A stretch of DNA of 64,000 nt from Marsupella aquatica (Eukaryota; Marchantiophyta), in contig OZ316898.1 in assembly GCA_973895155.1 (NCBI GenBank), positions 12,710,001-12,774,000 of the forward strand. Direction: 5' to 3'. Of the stretch, positions 25,301 to 37,883 are shown piece after piece. Position 1 is the first letter of the stretch, and each line of letters begins with the position of its first letter. A program made the position numbers and the translations under genes. The notes under the pieces are model-generated. The model was not told where the DNA came from and searched no databases. It saw only the letters and a program-made list of their open reading frames with translations.

Positions 25301-28300
25301 TGTGCACAAAATACAGGTAACTTACATGGAGCAGATCCACAGTGTAATCCACGTTTGTGCGGATTTCTCCTCTGATGTGAAGCTCTTTCAGACCAAGAAC
25401 CATATTCGCAATAGCCATACCTCGGTTCTCACCAAATGCAAAGACATGACCTGGATAGCATAACAAGCCGCTTGTCAGATAAGCACAACCAATGGTGCGA
25501 AGAAATTCAACTTTAATATCCTCAGAGTGAATTATGATTCCCGCTAAATTCACAAATTTTAAGAAACCCAGACACGGACAACAAAAACTTGACCAACTTG
25601 TCACCATCAAAGAGAGCAGAAGAAAAGATCATTGATGCACCGATGGAGTCAGTAATCGAGTAAAAGCTCACCGAATTGAGAATCTGAAAATTCGTGAATG
25701 CCTCCACCAGACTGCAATAAGAGGTATGAAATTAGAAATGTAGAAAATCCTGCAGTCTGATAGCATTTCAGGGCTACGGACATGGGCTTGTAGAATAATA
25801 TCGACAACAGCCTCAAGTTGCTGCCTGCCAACATTTCAGGACTGAAAGCATAGGCTTGTAGAATAACATCTCCCACAAGCTCAAGCTGCCATACAATTGA
25901 AGATCTAAATATCTTCGAATGTGAGCACTAGCATGTGAGAAATTAAGACAAATCAGAGCAAAGGGCAAAATAAAAGAATTACCTTCACAGAGAAGTAGGC
26001 CCACACGTTTGGCTTGCTTCTAAAACTAAGTTCCTGCAAGTAAAGAGCAGCAGTTCTTCAGTCCAGAATGGCTTTCACATCCTAGAAGCTACCATGACTG
26101 AAGAAATTCAGGAGTGCATGACAGTACAACAGTCGCATTCAGTAAGCAGTCCTCAATCGACAGCAGTTTTTGTTCTGCCTCAGCAACACCATCTGGGACA
26201 CGCAATGCTTTATCAATTACCAGAAAGTCAGAAAGTAAGTACCTGAACTTGACCGCTTGTGGGTTTAAAGCCATCATCAGGATCTTCGCTTGTCACACGC
26301 ACTGCAACCACATGTCCCTTCGGCTTGCAAGGTTCAGCTGTAACAAAATCGAATGGAGTCGCTGCTTTTGCAGTTTCCCGCCAGACACCGTGTCCTCCAC
26401 CAGCATCCTTTCCAAACAACCGTCTGATCTCTGATTTGACAAACGACCAAAAACATTCATCATCATGGAGTGGCATTACAACAACGAAGGCACTCTATCT
26501 GACGGTTTAAATAAAATTGAAGGAATTGGCAAAGATATATTCATTTTGCAGGACTTCACATCGCTAGAAAATATTCACCTGCCATCTTCCACAAAGGAAT
26601 GCCCATCCCAACACACAGTTGAGCTGCAGGGATGTTAACTTCCGCAATCCACTCGGTGACTGGATGCTCCACCTGCACAAGTTATTACTTGTCTCAGAAA
26701 AGGACGAATCTATTCTGGCATGCACCAACATGGACTCGTTCTGCACACCTTCGTCCTCGAACCTTGTGTTCCGTACCCCAGCTGGCGAGCCCGTGCCAGA
26801 CAAATTCTCTCAAAGTATTGCCAACTCTACGACACTTTTATAACGAAGGGAACTAAAACAAGACCATCGCAAGCTTTGTGCAGAAGATTATTGGCATTAC
26901 CTGTAAACGTGGATTCAGTTCGAGGAAGTAGAATTTCCCAGTTTCCATACTGAAAAGGTATTCGACAGTTCCAGCTCCGATATAATTGACACTTCTAGCA
27001 AGCCTACAGGCTCCTTGCTCTAACTCTCTAATAGTCTCAGGTGGCGCAATTGTTATCGGCCCTTCTTCAATAATCTGGACAGATACAGTGACACTGTCAA
27101 CTTTGACTCCAGCCTCCAGATCTCCCCCAGAATCTTGAGCCTCGAAATAATCTTTCAAAGCCAATCTATCAGGAAAATAATAGTGGAGTGAAAACCAATC
27201 GCCATGGGAACAAGAAACGTATGAAGGTTACTGACTTTTTGATGCCGGCGTTGAACACTGCAGTCTCTGCTGTGCAGTGATGTTACATTACCATGTTCAT
27301 CAGCAAGAAGCTGCACCTCAAGATGACGACTCTGCACAAGTAATAGAGGAAGCACTGCAATCAGAGTAATAAATCTTCCTTCCTCGAAACCTGCCAGTCA
27401 GGAGCTGCATACTACAAAGCCAACTTTCAGTTGGCCAATTGATCACATAAAAGCTAATGGCAAGGGAATGTACCTGAGCTGCGAGCTTCATGATGAAAAT
27501 TGGAGAGCCTGGTACCTCCCCTTGCACTTGCTTGAACAACGCTCTTACTTCGTCATCATTGTTCACCTGAAATTAACTTAATGCTGTTAACATTCCTTCA
27601 GCGGATTTCTTCTTTACAGAGTACGCCAGATCCACTTTGATTATTTGGAAGTCTCAGGTATTCCAGAATGTTCACTGAATGGACATTCATTCATTCATAC
27701 AACGTGTCCTAGAAAACAGACTTGGAGCTGATAACTGAGGAACTTTCGGAGCGTCTACAATCCGTCTTGCAGCGCTTGTATCATACCTTGCGGATACCTT
27801 TTCCCCCACCTCCCCATGAAGCTTTTATCATTACTGGATAGCCAATCCCCTGACAGCTCGCTAAAGCCTCCTCTGTACTATATACACACGCTTTCCTGTA
27901 TAATTCTTCCGGAATTGGCTCAATACATCTCTCAAAAGGAATATTCACCTGTAAACACACACCGAAGACAACAGTCAAGGTGTAAGTTAGAAAAATAAGT
28001 TCTCTTGGAGAAGAAAGAATCCCATTCAACTCGTGGTTCCGCAGCTGCGAACAAGGTAAGACCGGAGCCACGCCACCGTCCGAAGGCACTATGAGAGTTG
28101 TACCTGATTTGGGACCTCGAAGAACAAAAAACTTCAGGTTTCTGTGTAAGTGAGGGAGACGGGCTCCAAAAACTCAGCGAATCCCGTATGAGAAGCAAAC
28201 TCACATGAGAACCGCTCCAAGAAAGAGTAGGCACGCCAGCCGCTTGGGCAATGATTGAAGACCCGATTTTGTCTCCAAGAGCAGCCATTGGCGCTGCCGG

Positions 28301-28929
28301 AGGTCCTAAGAAAAAGATTCCACGAGCAGACAGTTGCTCTGGAAGCTCAGGAATTTCTGATGCATGTCCCCATCCAGGCCACACAGCTGATACTCCAGTT
28401 CGCTCGGCAAGCTGCAGGTTATCAAATTGAGAAATGGAATCAGCGCAGCCTCCACAGTGAAACACTAACCATTCGAAGAATATTGACCTTGAGTTCCACA
28501 TAAAGCTTGCAGCTCTATGAGAGAAAGCAAAGGCTTAGGTTTCGAATGAGGTAAGACAATAGTTTCAGTGCCGAGTAAAATGGGCTTGCATACCTCAACA
28601 ATGAGTTGAACATTGGCATAATTGTTGTTGTTGGTTCCGCCCGGCACTTCTATAAACTGATCCGCCATGCGAATGTGCTCTGCGTTGATGCGCATATCCT
28701 CTGGAGTAGCCATCGCCACAAGAGTCACTATTTTTTCCACCCCAAAGGTCTCATAGGCCCAGGAGCGAATGCTTCGAATGAACTTCACCGCGGCCATTCC
28801 ATTGTTTGCGATAAGGATACTGTGGATGGGTTTGGTTCCGCCCAGTGCAAAACAATACTCCTCAATCTGAGACGCGCTCGCAGCGTTTCGAGCTGAACCT
28901 TGTCCATTGCTGTACACTTCGCCTACCAT
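16303..28929 (-). CDS. ACC1: Homomeric (multidomain, cytosolic-type) acetyl-CoA carboxylase, 29 exons
   Basis: Carboxylates acetyl-CoA to malonyl-CoA using biotin, ATP and bicarbonate; in plants the cytosolic form supplies fatty acid elongation and flavonoid synthesis. The reconstructed protein is 2,243 aa, close to plant ACC1. Exons from the 5' end: 28929-28594, 28411-28205, 27948-27787, 27566-27474, 27331-27236, 27074-26901, 26672-26579, 26430-26243, 26033-25983, 25711-25672, 25450-25326, 25176-25060, 24897-24823, 24632-24576, 24469-24365, 24206-24120, 23955-23764, 23617-23429, 23055-22945, 22663-22574, 22308-22132, 21947-21870, 21622-21500, 21300-21031, 20608-20274, 20166-19929, 19734-19225, 18878-16533, 16368-16303. 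Biotin carboxylase fills roughly residues 30-560 ([28 protein letters not shown]). The biotinyl lysine is K709 in EVMKMCMP. A central region follows, then carboxyltransferase from about 1,490 ([28 protein letters not shown]). The first ATG is at 28,929; an in-frame TGA lies upstream, and no transit peptide is present. No disruption is seen. Confidence 0.96.
23171..23197 (+). repeat. GATA microsatellite in an ACCase intron
   Basis: Six uninterrupted GATA units in the intron between ACCase exons 18 and 19. Likely polymorphic; no effect on splicing is evident. Confidence 0.9.
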
Positions 28930-31065
28930 CGTTCCACCCTCGCTGGCGTCCTCTGGGCCGACTGATTTCACTCTTCACACCGGACAATGGTGAGCTTCCT
29001 CAGAATTGGCGGTCTGATTCACTCGAGGCGCAAAGGACCTGAATAACTCCTGCGACATGGATTGCACAGTCGTTCTTATCAATTTCCAAAATGCGAAACG
29101 TCGTAAAACGATTTCAACAGTAACAAAGCGAACTTCATTCATTTTGAGATCGGTACATTTGTAAGTGGGCTGATTACGCTCTCTCTGAAACCAGGAGAAA
29201 CATGGAACATTTCCAGACAACCGAGATCGCTCCTCAAGTGTAGCAGCGGTGAGATATGCAAGAAGGAGAACATCTCCGTCTCCTTTCTCGGGTCTGACTC
29301 GGCAATTACAAGGAAAGAGTAAGTCTTAGTGGCGTATGGCTGTTGCCGACGGCATTCACCATTCAGGCCCTGGAAAATGGGTCAGGGTTTGCACTCCGGC
29401 AGTTCATACTCGGTCCTTCTTCAAAACAGAAAAAGTGGGCCTTGCTATACCATAACAATCCTTCAAGCATGCTCTCCTTCCTAATGAACAATTCCTCCAA
29501 TCTTCTGTCTGTACTAGGTTCGAAGAATGGTCCAGTTCAAGCTCCTGTATGATTGATCTCTCAAGGCTGAAGGAGATCACCTATTGAGAAGTAATTCACA
29601 CCCTTGTAGACCATATGCACATCATGGACAGCAACTAAACACTAAGCTCTTGTCATTATTCAATGCAGTAGCACGAAAGAAGGGGCAGTTAGAGATCTAT
29701 GGGCTCGGCAACTTCAACTGTGTGGCAAATAAGCAGCTTCAATTCGCCGAATCAACCGGGAGGACTAACTGACAGTCTCTCGGCAGACGGCTGTAGCGTG
29801 TGAGAAAGTTTTCCACAGAGCAATGATGGAAAATTTGAGAAGAGCAGACAACTACAAGAGGGGAAAGCAAAACTAACTAATGGTCACGTGAACAGTATCC
29901 TTTTTCCTCTCAAAATCCATTCGATCGGTCAACACTATCGACTCAATGCGGCCAGCTCGTCCCAGTCTCCTTTCACCATTACCCCCACTCTTCAGAAACA
30001 TTCTTGTCCTCCTTCCAACAAAACGTCACATTGACCACCACACAGCACCGCAGCAACTCACATCAAAGCCTCCGAAGAAGATATTACCGTACCAAGACTA
30101 GAAAAGCTGGCTCCTTAAGAAACAGTCGTCGCAATGGCACTAGGCACAGTTATTCGTGGACGAGAATTGATGAAATTGTCCGACACTCCCCTGTTCTCTC
30201 CTTCCTCCACCACCACCAGGTAGATGCAAGATAGAGCGCCTCGGCAGCTCAGCTCAGCATCTACTCACTTCCAGCTCCCCACACTCAGAACGAACGAGCA
30301 ATTCATTCCATCGACGACCCACAGAAACACAAAATGAATGAGTAAATCTCTGTTCAAAGAGCGTGGGCGAAATTATTGCGTGAGACAGAGACGTCCCGGC
30401 AACTTGGAGGAAGAAGGGATCGGGACGAGCTTGGTGCCCATTGCCCAGGGTCCGTCTTCAGAGACTGATCAGGGACGAGAGTGACTCTGAACGCACACCG
30501 CGTGTGCTTGTCATGACAAGTTGGAGTAGGAGGTCTAGGCGGAGGACGACGATGTCAAATGCGACCAGGGGGAGTGGTGGTGGACTCGCTCCTCGTGAGC
30601 TTGTCGTAGGAGAAGGACGACGTCAAGTGCGACCCGGAGAAGAGGGGGATGACTTTGAGAGAAGGAGAGGACCATCGCACCTCTTTTGATGGGCCCGTCC
30701 AATTTCCATCAAGTGTCAAGACAAGCAAAGCCACAGTGATGCACTCACTAATGCAGCCGAGTTGGGTCGAGCGAATCTCTGATTGTGTTGAGATTGTCGT
30801 TTGAGAGAGGAGGGTGGGGCCAATTGTGCCGCAGGTATCACCGAGATCGAAGGACAGGAATCGGGGGGGCTCGTTTTGTGGAGATTGTGGAGAGGCGAGG
30901 AGAGAGGAGTGGAGAGGTGGACTTTGGTTTCCGCCACCCACCGCGCTGCTCCTCCTACCGGCGACGTTCGTGCCGCTTTCTCGTCACCCACCATACGCCT
31001 CGCCGGCTCGCCTTCTCCTGCCGGGCCACCGGGGGTACTATTATTGTTATTATTATTATTTGGTG
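28930..31065. other. ACCase upstream region, no coding gene recognised
   Basis: The ACCase 5' leader and promoter must lie here. The stretch from about 30,400 to 31,030 is clearly richer in G+C and CG than its surroundings, which fits a promoter or a distant non-coding first exon, but no transcription start can be assigned. No open frame resembles a known protein. The far edge (from 30,970) merges into a repeated unit described separately. Confidence 0.4.
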
Positions 31066-31255
31066 CTGTGAGGGCATTGCGGGGTCTAATGGGCCCCCCA
31101 AAGGATGGCTATAGCACTATAGCCCCCAAGTTTTGAGGGGCTATTATTATTGCCTTGTGAGTGTTTCAGTTATATATAACACGAGCCCATGTTGCTAGGG
31201 GCTATTATTGCCTTGTGAATGGTTCACTTATATATAACACGAACCCTATGTCCAT
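31066..31255 (+). repeat. Foldback repeat R, copies 1 and 2
   Basis: Copy 1 (about 31,070-31,160) reads ctgtgagggcattg...ccccccaaagga...gcccccaagttttgagg and ends ggctattattattgcc. A partial second copy follows (aggggctattattgcc, about 31,193-31,212), and both are followed by cttgtga..gtttca.ttatatataacacga, so the tail is tandemly duplicated. The reverse complement of 35,516-35,612 is collinear with copy 1. Confidence 0.65.
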
Positions 31256-31712
31256 ATGTTCCTTGGTGCAAGGAGGCTGGCCCATACTGAGTCGGGTTAG
31301 GGCATTTATGGGACAGGAGAAGCATGTATGTGTTAGGGGTGCATATTTTTTTTGTCCATAGTCAGTGAAAACAGTCAATTGAATCCAATAAATATGGATT
31401 TTTTTAGCCTAGGCATTTTTTTTGTGTTGGGACAAAAGACAAAAATAAACAGAATCTATTATTATAGATATATAAAGTATATGATATTATTTCATATCAT
31501 GACAAATCTTTTTATTTTTTTAAATTAATGAGTGCACACTATATATTACTTATACATTCTGATCTATGATTACTGACATGCCACATTCCGGCTTAATATT
31601 TCACTGTATATTAGGGAGTCTTGAACCTCCACTTTCCTGACATACTGCCACTTTCTTGTCAACCGCCATACGCCTGGCCTTCTTCTACAGCCAATGTGTT
31701 ATTATTATTTCT

Positions 31713-31745
31713 GGTTCTGTGGGGGCATTGTGGGCTATAATGCTG
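31713..31745 (+). repeat. Foldback repeat R, partial copy 3
   Basis: gggggcattgtgggctataatg matches one arm of the foldback repeat (reverse complement of the catt.tagcccaca arms at 35,488 and 35,597). Only one arm is present. Confidence 0.55.
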
Positions 31746-31825
31746 CCGCTTTCTCGTCATCCACCATACGCCTGACCTTCCTCCTACCGCCAGGGTGTTA
31801 TTATTAATTTTGGTGCTGTGTGACA

Positions 31826-32160
31826 AGAAAATGAAAGTCGTCTTTGGAGAATTTCAGGTCTCTCAATTCTCAGTGAAATTTGACTATTTTAAGATCATTG
31901 GAAAGATCTTTCCAAGCAGTTTCGAACCAACCCAAAAAATCAATTTCCATTGGATATGTAGGGAAATAATCAGTGTCAAAGTTAGCTCTAGGAAGCCCAA
32001 AGTGTGAACAATGACAGTCAGGGTCGTCTTTAGAAATTCAGTACTCTCCCCATTGTTCATGAAAGCTAACTATACTAAACTGGTTGGATAGATTTTTCCA
32101 AGCCCAAGAATAGCCTATTTAGTTGAATATGGAAGGAAATATTGAAAGTCAAACTTTGTC
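31826..32160 (+). repeat. About 180-bp tandem duplication, diverged
   Basis: Unit one (about 31,831-31,990) and unit two (about 32,012-32,158) share the ordered phrases gtcgtcttt.gaga.attcag, gtgaaa..tgact, ttggaaagat.tttccaag and ggga.ataat..gtcaaagtt, with substitutions and indels throughout. Non-coding. Confidence 0.65.
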
Positions 32161-32925
32161 ATTGAAAAGTTCTTTGTTGTTGAAAAGGTTTTGGACATGG
32201 CAGGGGTGTCAATGAGTGAAGGTGTAAAGGTGTGGGAGTCCATGGGAGTTGCGTGGTTCATAGGATCCTTCCATGGGAGCATCATTTTCGAGCTGTGGCG
32301 CTTGCTCCCAGGTAGTGGAAAAGACTTCATGGGGCCCATCCAGAGAAAAAAAAAACAGCATACAATGCCCCTTCGTTTGAGAAGGACTCCTTGGGGCCCC
32401 CAGTCCCTGTAGCCCTTGCACATCCCAGTCACTCTAGCCCTTGCAATGTACCAGGGTCAACCAGCCTGCATTATGCAGCCCTAGTGTCCATACCAGCCTA
32501 GTTTTAAATGTTTTTTCCTTTGTCCGATAGTAATGTTTCTTATGTAATTTTCTGGTGTGAAATAAAAGATCTGAAAATATTTACCTAGTGTGAAGTAAAA
32601 GATATGAAAATATTTACCTGGTGTGAAGTAAAAGATTCTGAAATGTTTCTTAAAAAATTCTTAGATTGATTTATGAATATTAGATTCCTTAGATTTAAGG
32701 GGACCATCAGATTTTGGCAAATGGGGTATGTGGCTAGGTGGGAAAAACAGGAGAAAAATTTGGGCACTGGTGTCCTAGCTGAAATTGGTCTACAAATGTG
32801 TTGGGGCCCTACTGATGTTGAGTTTGGTGGGGGTATTGTGACCTGTGTAAAACCAAAAACCCCCTGGGTCCATTGGATATTGTGACCTGTAGTGATACTG
32901 CAATAGGGCTTCTCAAAGTTGCCCT

Positions 32926-32945
32926 CCCCCCCCCCCCCCCCCCCC
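32926..32945 (+). repeat. Poly-C tract (20 C), then T run
   Basis: Twenty consecutive cytosines followed by eight thymines. The G-rich complement could form a G-quadruplex. Assembled length may be inexact because such tracts sequence poorly. Confidence 0.85.
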
Positions 32946-34372
32946 TTTTTTATCACCTGCTGTGCAAATTCCAGTCCGAATATTTTTTGGTTTCAGACGG
33001 GTCACACTACCGGGAAAAAAACCAACATTCTAACCAAAAACCCACTAAAAATGTGAAAGTTATTTTTGTTAGAATTAGTTGTTGCTTTTTTATAAACTTT
33101 CAGCTAGCCACAGATCCCATTTTGCTAGAATCTGACGGTTTCCCACAAATGTAGGAAGATCTAATGGTCAGTTATCAATATAAGAAAATACTATAACCAA
33201 CGTTCTTAGAGTATTCTATTTCACTGAACCAGGTATCACTACGGTAGCCACTTTAGGGAAAAAGAAAAAGGCTTGCAAGCAAAACAAGTCTTGGTACCAG
33301 GCTTGTTGACCATGGAACATTGCAGGGGCTAGAGGGACTGGGTTGGAGGGGATGTGCGAGGGCTACAGGGTGGGCCCAGCTAGTCCATTTCAAACAAAGG
33401 GGCCTAAAAAGCTTTTTTTCTTGCGGGGGGGGACACCAAGTCTGTTGCTCATCAAAGGCCATTTATCATTTTACCCTTTCTTAAATAAAAAAATCATCTA
33501 GAATTCATGAGATCTTGCCCTCCCACTTTTGAAGGAGAACATATAATAAGAAGGTTGGTGGAAAACATGTACGGGTGTACGTCGACACCGTACATTCCCA
33601 CAACATAATTATGTGGCACAAGCTTTGACCTAAGGCGTGGCAGAGCCTATTGTACTCTTTAGACCCCATTGGCCATTATCTGTGGCACAAGTTGACCTCC
33701 TACTTGGCACGACCTAGTCCTTTTACCTGTTTGTTGAGATTCCTTCTAGGTATCTAAAATTCCATCCATCTACAGCCTTTGGAGTTTGGACCAAGTGGTG
33801 GATGCTTCGGGGTTTAGTTGTTGGATACTTTTGCAGTTTCGTTTCCAAGGGAAAAAAAAAAGTAGAAAGAAATAGGGGAAGGTAAGAAAATATAACCAGA
33901 AGGGAACATAAGCCAAAAAAATGACATCGAGGCAGGCAAGCAGCGAAAATAGTATATGATACTAAATGCATAGTGCCCCTCTTAGAGGGAAAGACTACCA
34001 TGGAAAAAACCCAACACAATGAGAAGCTAGGAACCACACAAGTGTTTGACTTGATGCCTGGGTCTACATACAAAAGCCTGACAGACACAAATGAAATGTT
34101 TGAGTATACTCACATAGCATGTCTTACACATCTAACCATGATGTGTAAAGATGCATTTGATTGGTAGTAGAAGTTTTTGGTGGATTCCTCCAATATTTTA
34201 CCCATGTTCATGGGTTTCTCCATTCTGTTTCCCGTCCTTATGGGTCTCAAAGGCAGGAGCTGGGTTCTTTTGCTTACCTTGTATATAACCACTTACACTT
34301 CCATAACAATTCCATATCACCACACTATAAGGTACTGCGACTATAGTGAAATTGTAAAGTTCCTGCTTTCAT

Positions 34373-34650
34373 CTGAGTAATAGTGACAAACGTTTGTGTC
34401 CATTCCAAACTCCATCTGCATCTGAGTAATAGAGTCAAACTTTAGTGTGTATCCCGATCCCCATTTTCTTCAAAGTTATAGTGTATTCTGTAAATTTTAG
34501 TGTGTATCCAAGTTAGAATGTCAAGCATTTGTGTCCATCCCAGCCTCCATATTCATCCGAGTAATTGTGTCAAAACTTTTGTGTCCATCCCAGCCTCCAT
34601 TTCCATCCCAGTAATAATAGTGTCAAGCATTTGGGGTCCACCCGGGGCCC
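34373..34650 (+). repeat. Degenerate minisatellite, about five 50-65 bp units
   Basis: Units share gagtaata.tgtcaaa, ttgtgtccatccc and agcctccat.ttcatc. Starts are near 34,373, 34,427, 34,490, 34,558 and 34,608. The fourth and fifth units are the closest pair. No coding frame spans it. Confidence 0.7.
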
Positions 34651-35390
34651 AAATTTCACATTCAGCTTAAATCTGTTTGTAAATTTTTGTACTTTATGGA
34701 AGAGAATGCCCATCACAGGCAATCCAAGGCATTCTGAGATTTGTCCTCTACTTGTCTCTTCTTAAAGAAAGTCAAGTCTAAACTTGCCTGAACCTTGCGT
34801 TTGTCTTCAAGTGTAAAGAAAGGAGAAACAGAATCAAAATAGTAGGGGCTCTACCAGGCTTTCCAAAAGGTGGGGCCTTAGTCCTTGTTCTTTGACCATA
34901 GTTTGGGACTCTTGGGCTTTTGGGCTCTTTGGTTTCTCTGGTTTTTCCTGTCTTTCTTTGTTTCGTCCCCTTCCCTTGGTCTCTCGATTCTCTTGTCACC
35001 TAAGGCCCCCTTTGTTCATTGCAGTTTATTGTACATTTAGCATCTCAAACCAGCTCTTTCTCAGAGATTTCACTTGACCAAAATGCTGCAAGCTAGGCAC
35101 TGACCAAAAATCTGCTGGTCCCGCAAAATGTGACAGCCAACTTGGCCACCAACAACTTGGCCAGTGAGCATACCCTGTGCTTGCACCAAAATTGCTCAGT
35201 TTGAAATGTGTTGGCTCCCTTCAAGAATGGTCGGCGTCCACTGAGAAATTGATTATCTTGAGTTGACCGGGGTGCACATAGTATGGTCAGTCTACCCAAA
35301 CCCTCGCAGGTTTTCACACTGGCCAAAACTTCTTGGGAAAATGCAAATTTTGACGCCCTATTATACAGTGAAAGATTACTGGGTACAACC

Positions 35391-35612
35391 TTGTTACTTG
35401 CCAGGGAATTACAAAAGCAATAATAGCCCCTGAAAAGTTGGGCTAAAGCACTACTTTTGGGGGCATTATAGCGCCTTTTGGGGGAGGCATTATAGCCCAC
35501 AGTGCCCTCACAGCGCTGTTACTTACCAGGGAATTATAGGGCAATAATAACAGCCCCCAAAACTTGGGCTAAAGCCTTGGCTCCTTTTGGGGCACGTTAT
35601 AGCCCACAATGG
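35391..35612 (-). repeat. Foldback repeat R, two tandem copies in reverse orientation
   Basis: Copies at about 35,391-35,511 and 35,516-35,612 share ttgttactt.ccagggaatta, caataataacagcccc, aa.ttgggctaaagc, cttttgggg and ttatagcccaca. Each arm pair (ggcaataataacagcccc and ggcattatagcccaca) is partly self-complementary. Orientation is opposite to the copy at 31,070. Confidence 0.68.
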
Positions 35613-35643
35613 GGGTTCACTCATCAGTGTAATGAGCAGAAAT

Positions 35644-35667
35644 GGGGGGGGGGGGGGGGGGGGGGGG
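35644..35667 (+). repeat. Poly-G tract (24 G)
   Basis: Twenty-four consecutive guanines, then CGG. It lies 2.7 kb from the poly-C tract on the same strand, so the two are mutually complementary. Strong G-quadruplex potential; assembled length should be treated with caution. Confidence 0.85.
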
Positions 35668-36521
35668 CGGTTGGTGCAGTCCATCCAGGTTGCAAAAGTC
35701 TATTCAAGCATTTGGCAAGTGGAGATTAATCCGGTCTTTTCCTGTCACCGTTGTTGAAATTCTGTTGCATCTACTCAACCAGTGTGTTGACCTCAGATGG
35801 TCACCCTCACTCTGCTGCGGTGGGGGTCAATTTTGAACTATCCAACTCAAATTGGACTACTTTTGTTGGAAACTGTATGAACCAAACACAACCAAAACAA
35901 GAAGAAATGAAACAAAACAAAATGAGAGGATTGCACAAAGGTTCAGCGCAAGCAAGGTGACCAAACAAGCAAGCAGCCAAACAACACCAAGCCAAAAAGT
36001 GCTTCAGGAGTCTTCTCCTGCTGTCACAACCATATTGAGGCAATAAACCTTGCAAACCAAACCACTTGAAGTGCTAAAAGTAAGAGTATAGGTAAATTCC
36101 ATAGCTTGTCATGTCTTGTCTCCTGTTGTCATTTTGATCTTTGACATCCTCATGAAAAGTAGATGAAATTAAAAAAGGACAACCTGAAGGCAAGGATGAG
36201 GGTGGGTTAAGGGTTTAGGGTGAGTAAACCAGTATGGTGACGGACAGTGCCAACGGATGAGATCTGACAAATCCTGGCACATGTCTCATTGTGAACAAAG
36301 TCTGACCCATGTTCAATCCTTGTTAATTAGTGTTTGGTTACTGTATTGCAAAACTGCAGAACTCCAACAAATACAATAATAACCATGGCAGGATTTTCAT
36401 TATGCACATCTTTAGTGACATCGTACTTTAAAGGTGATTTCAGTAATTCCTAAAATGACTACAAGCACCTGTGGCACATAATGCATTAAACCCACCCAGG
36501 ATAGTTTGGAGCGGAAACTGC

Positions 36522-36592
36522 CACATGGGGGATTGAACTTTGGAATGACTGTGTTTACTTAAGTAGCAAGGCTCAAAGCTAATAAACTACTG
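36522..36592 (-). repeat. tRNA-like remnant (possible SINE head)
   Basis: On the minus strand a B-box-like aaagttcaatcccc lies about 45 bp downstream of an A-box-like tagtttattagctttgag. The fold is too degenerate for a working tRNA. It could be a tRNA pseudogene or the promoter part of a SINE. Confidence 0.3.
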
Positions 36593-37883
36593 TTAGGTAT
36601 CTATGCTTTTTGGTTGTTTTCTTATTTTAGGAAACCAAGCCCAATCCATGATACCTGGGCTTGTTTGCCCTTTTGCCTCTGGAAAAAAAGACAGATGTCT
36701 AGTGGCCCCAAATTGGATCTATCTAAATTTTTCAGACAATGTTGTTGCCTTGGTTCTAGACTTTCCACAACACTCATTTGCCTCCCGTATTCTGGTTTGG
36801 AACCAAACAAACACACTAGCGGTGTGAACTTGTACTTCACTTGTTGGTTGTTCGTAGAGGCCACTGATATCCAACCACACATGCTGTAGTAACGGATAAG
36901 TACAAAATCATGCTCATTTGTCACACAAAATGTACTGGAAAGTCAGTTTTGAGGACAGGCTACAGCAGTTAGACTGGCAAAAAGTGCATGATTGCTGGGC
37001 AGGGCTCAACATACGGGAGGGGGGCACAGGTAGCCAGTCCACAAGACACAACGCTGGCAGGGTCCAGGGTTGGATGGGGCAAGGGGCAGAGGGTCAGCAA
37101 ACACGCTCAAACAATGGATTGAAGATGCAGAGTGACAAGCAACTAAGTCAAACAGAGAAAAAGAGAAAGGAAAGTATGCAATTGGTGTCTCTAAGTGTAG
37201 TGGCAAAGTGCATTTTATATATGTTAGTTGAGATCATTCTGCTGATTAACAGACAAGGATCCCTCACCACTTGTGCAACTATCTTCCGCATTGGGTGTCT
37301 CCAAGCTTCAAAATTATGGATGATGACATTTGACCATAAAGGAATGGTCATAACTTTTGCACAAGATTCTGTAAAAGTTTTGAAAAAAAAATCTGTCACC
37401 AGCCTTTAGAGTGACTGATGGTAATGGCATAAAACCAATCCTTATGGCAAAAAGTTATGGAATTGTCAGCTTTGAGACTCTCAATTGGAAGCACTTCTGT
37501 CATGGCAATACATCATGCACCACATGGGCCACTTTCAACTTTCCTAACACTTACCTAACTATTTTCTCAACTATCGTCAATAATGACACCTCTTTCATTT
37601 CAATGCCAATTTTTTTCAAGACGTGTTTCATGCTCTATCTGCCACCCACAATGATAGTATTGCGTCCCATATGGGCACTGACCTTCTCCCGAGCAAAGTT
37701 GTCCATCCATCCCTCCACAGGGCTACTCATGGGGTCACAGGGAGAACCTAGGGGCAGCAGGGCTTGAAAGGATTGGAGAACCTAGGGGTGCAGGGCTCAA
37801 AAGGACAGGTGAACCAAAGGGGTCAGGTCCGGGAGGAAGCTAGGGGGGAACCTTGTGAATGGCACAATACAATCTTGACTTGA

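Larger units (their letters stand above)
30970..31822 (+). repeat. About 85-100 bp unit in three copies
   Basis: The unit starts gccgctttctcgtca.ccacca (or ttcttgtcaaccgcc), passes catacgcctg.ccttc.tcct, reaches a ttattattatt run and ends ggtgctgtg or ggttctgtg. Copies lie at about 30,970-31,071, 31,648-31,715 and 31,741-31,820. In the first two, a foldback repeat R sequence follows directly, so unit and foldback may form one larger element. Confidence 0.65.

Noticed and set aside
28929-28971. Upstream GTG start for ACCase adding 14 residues
   Set aside because: It is a GTG, not ATG, and an in-frame TGA lies just upstream. The first ATG is at 28,929, and the added residues match nothing in the family.
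33568-33594. Short hairpin tgtacggg...ccgtaca as a regulatory element
   Set aside because: An imperfect 10-bp palindrome with no nearby gene; such hairpins are expected by chance in this much sequence.
33723-34088. 121-residue minus-strand ORF
   Set aside because: No recognisable domain, low-complexity hydrophobic run, no paralogue, and it lies in repeat-rich DNA; chance is the best explanation.
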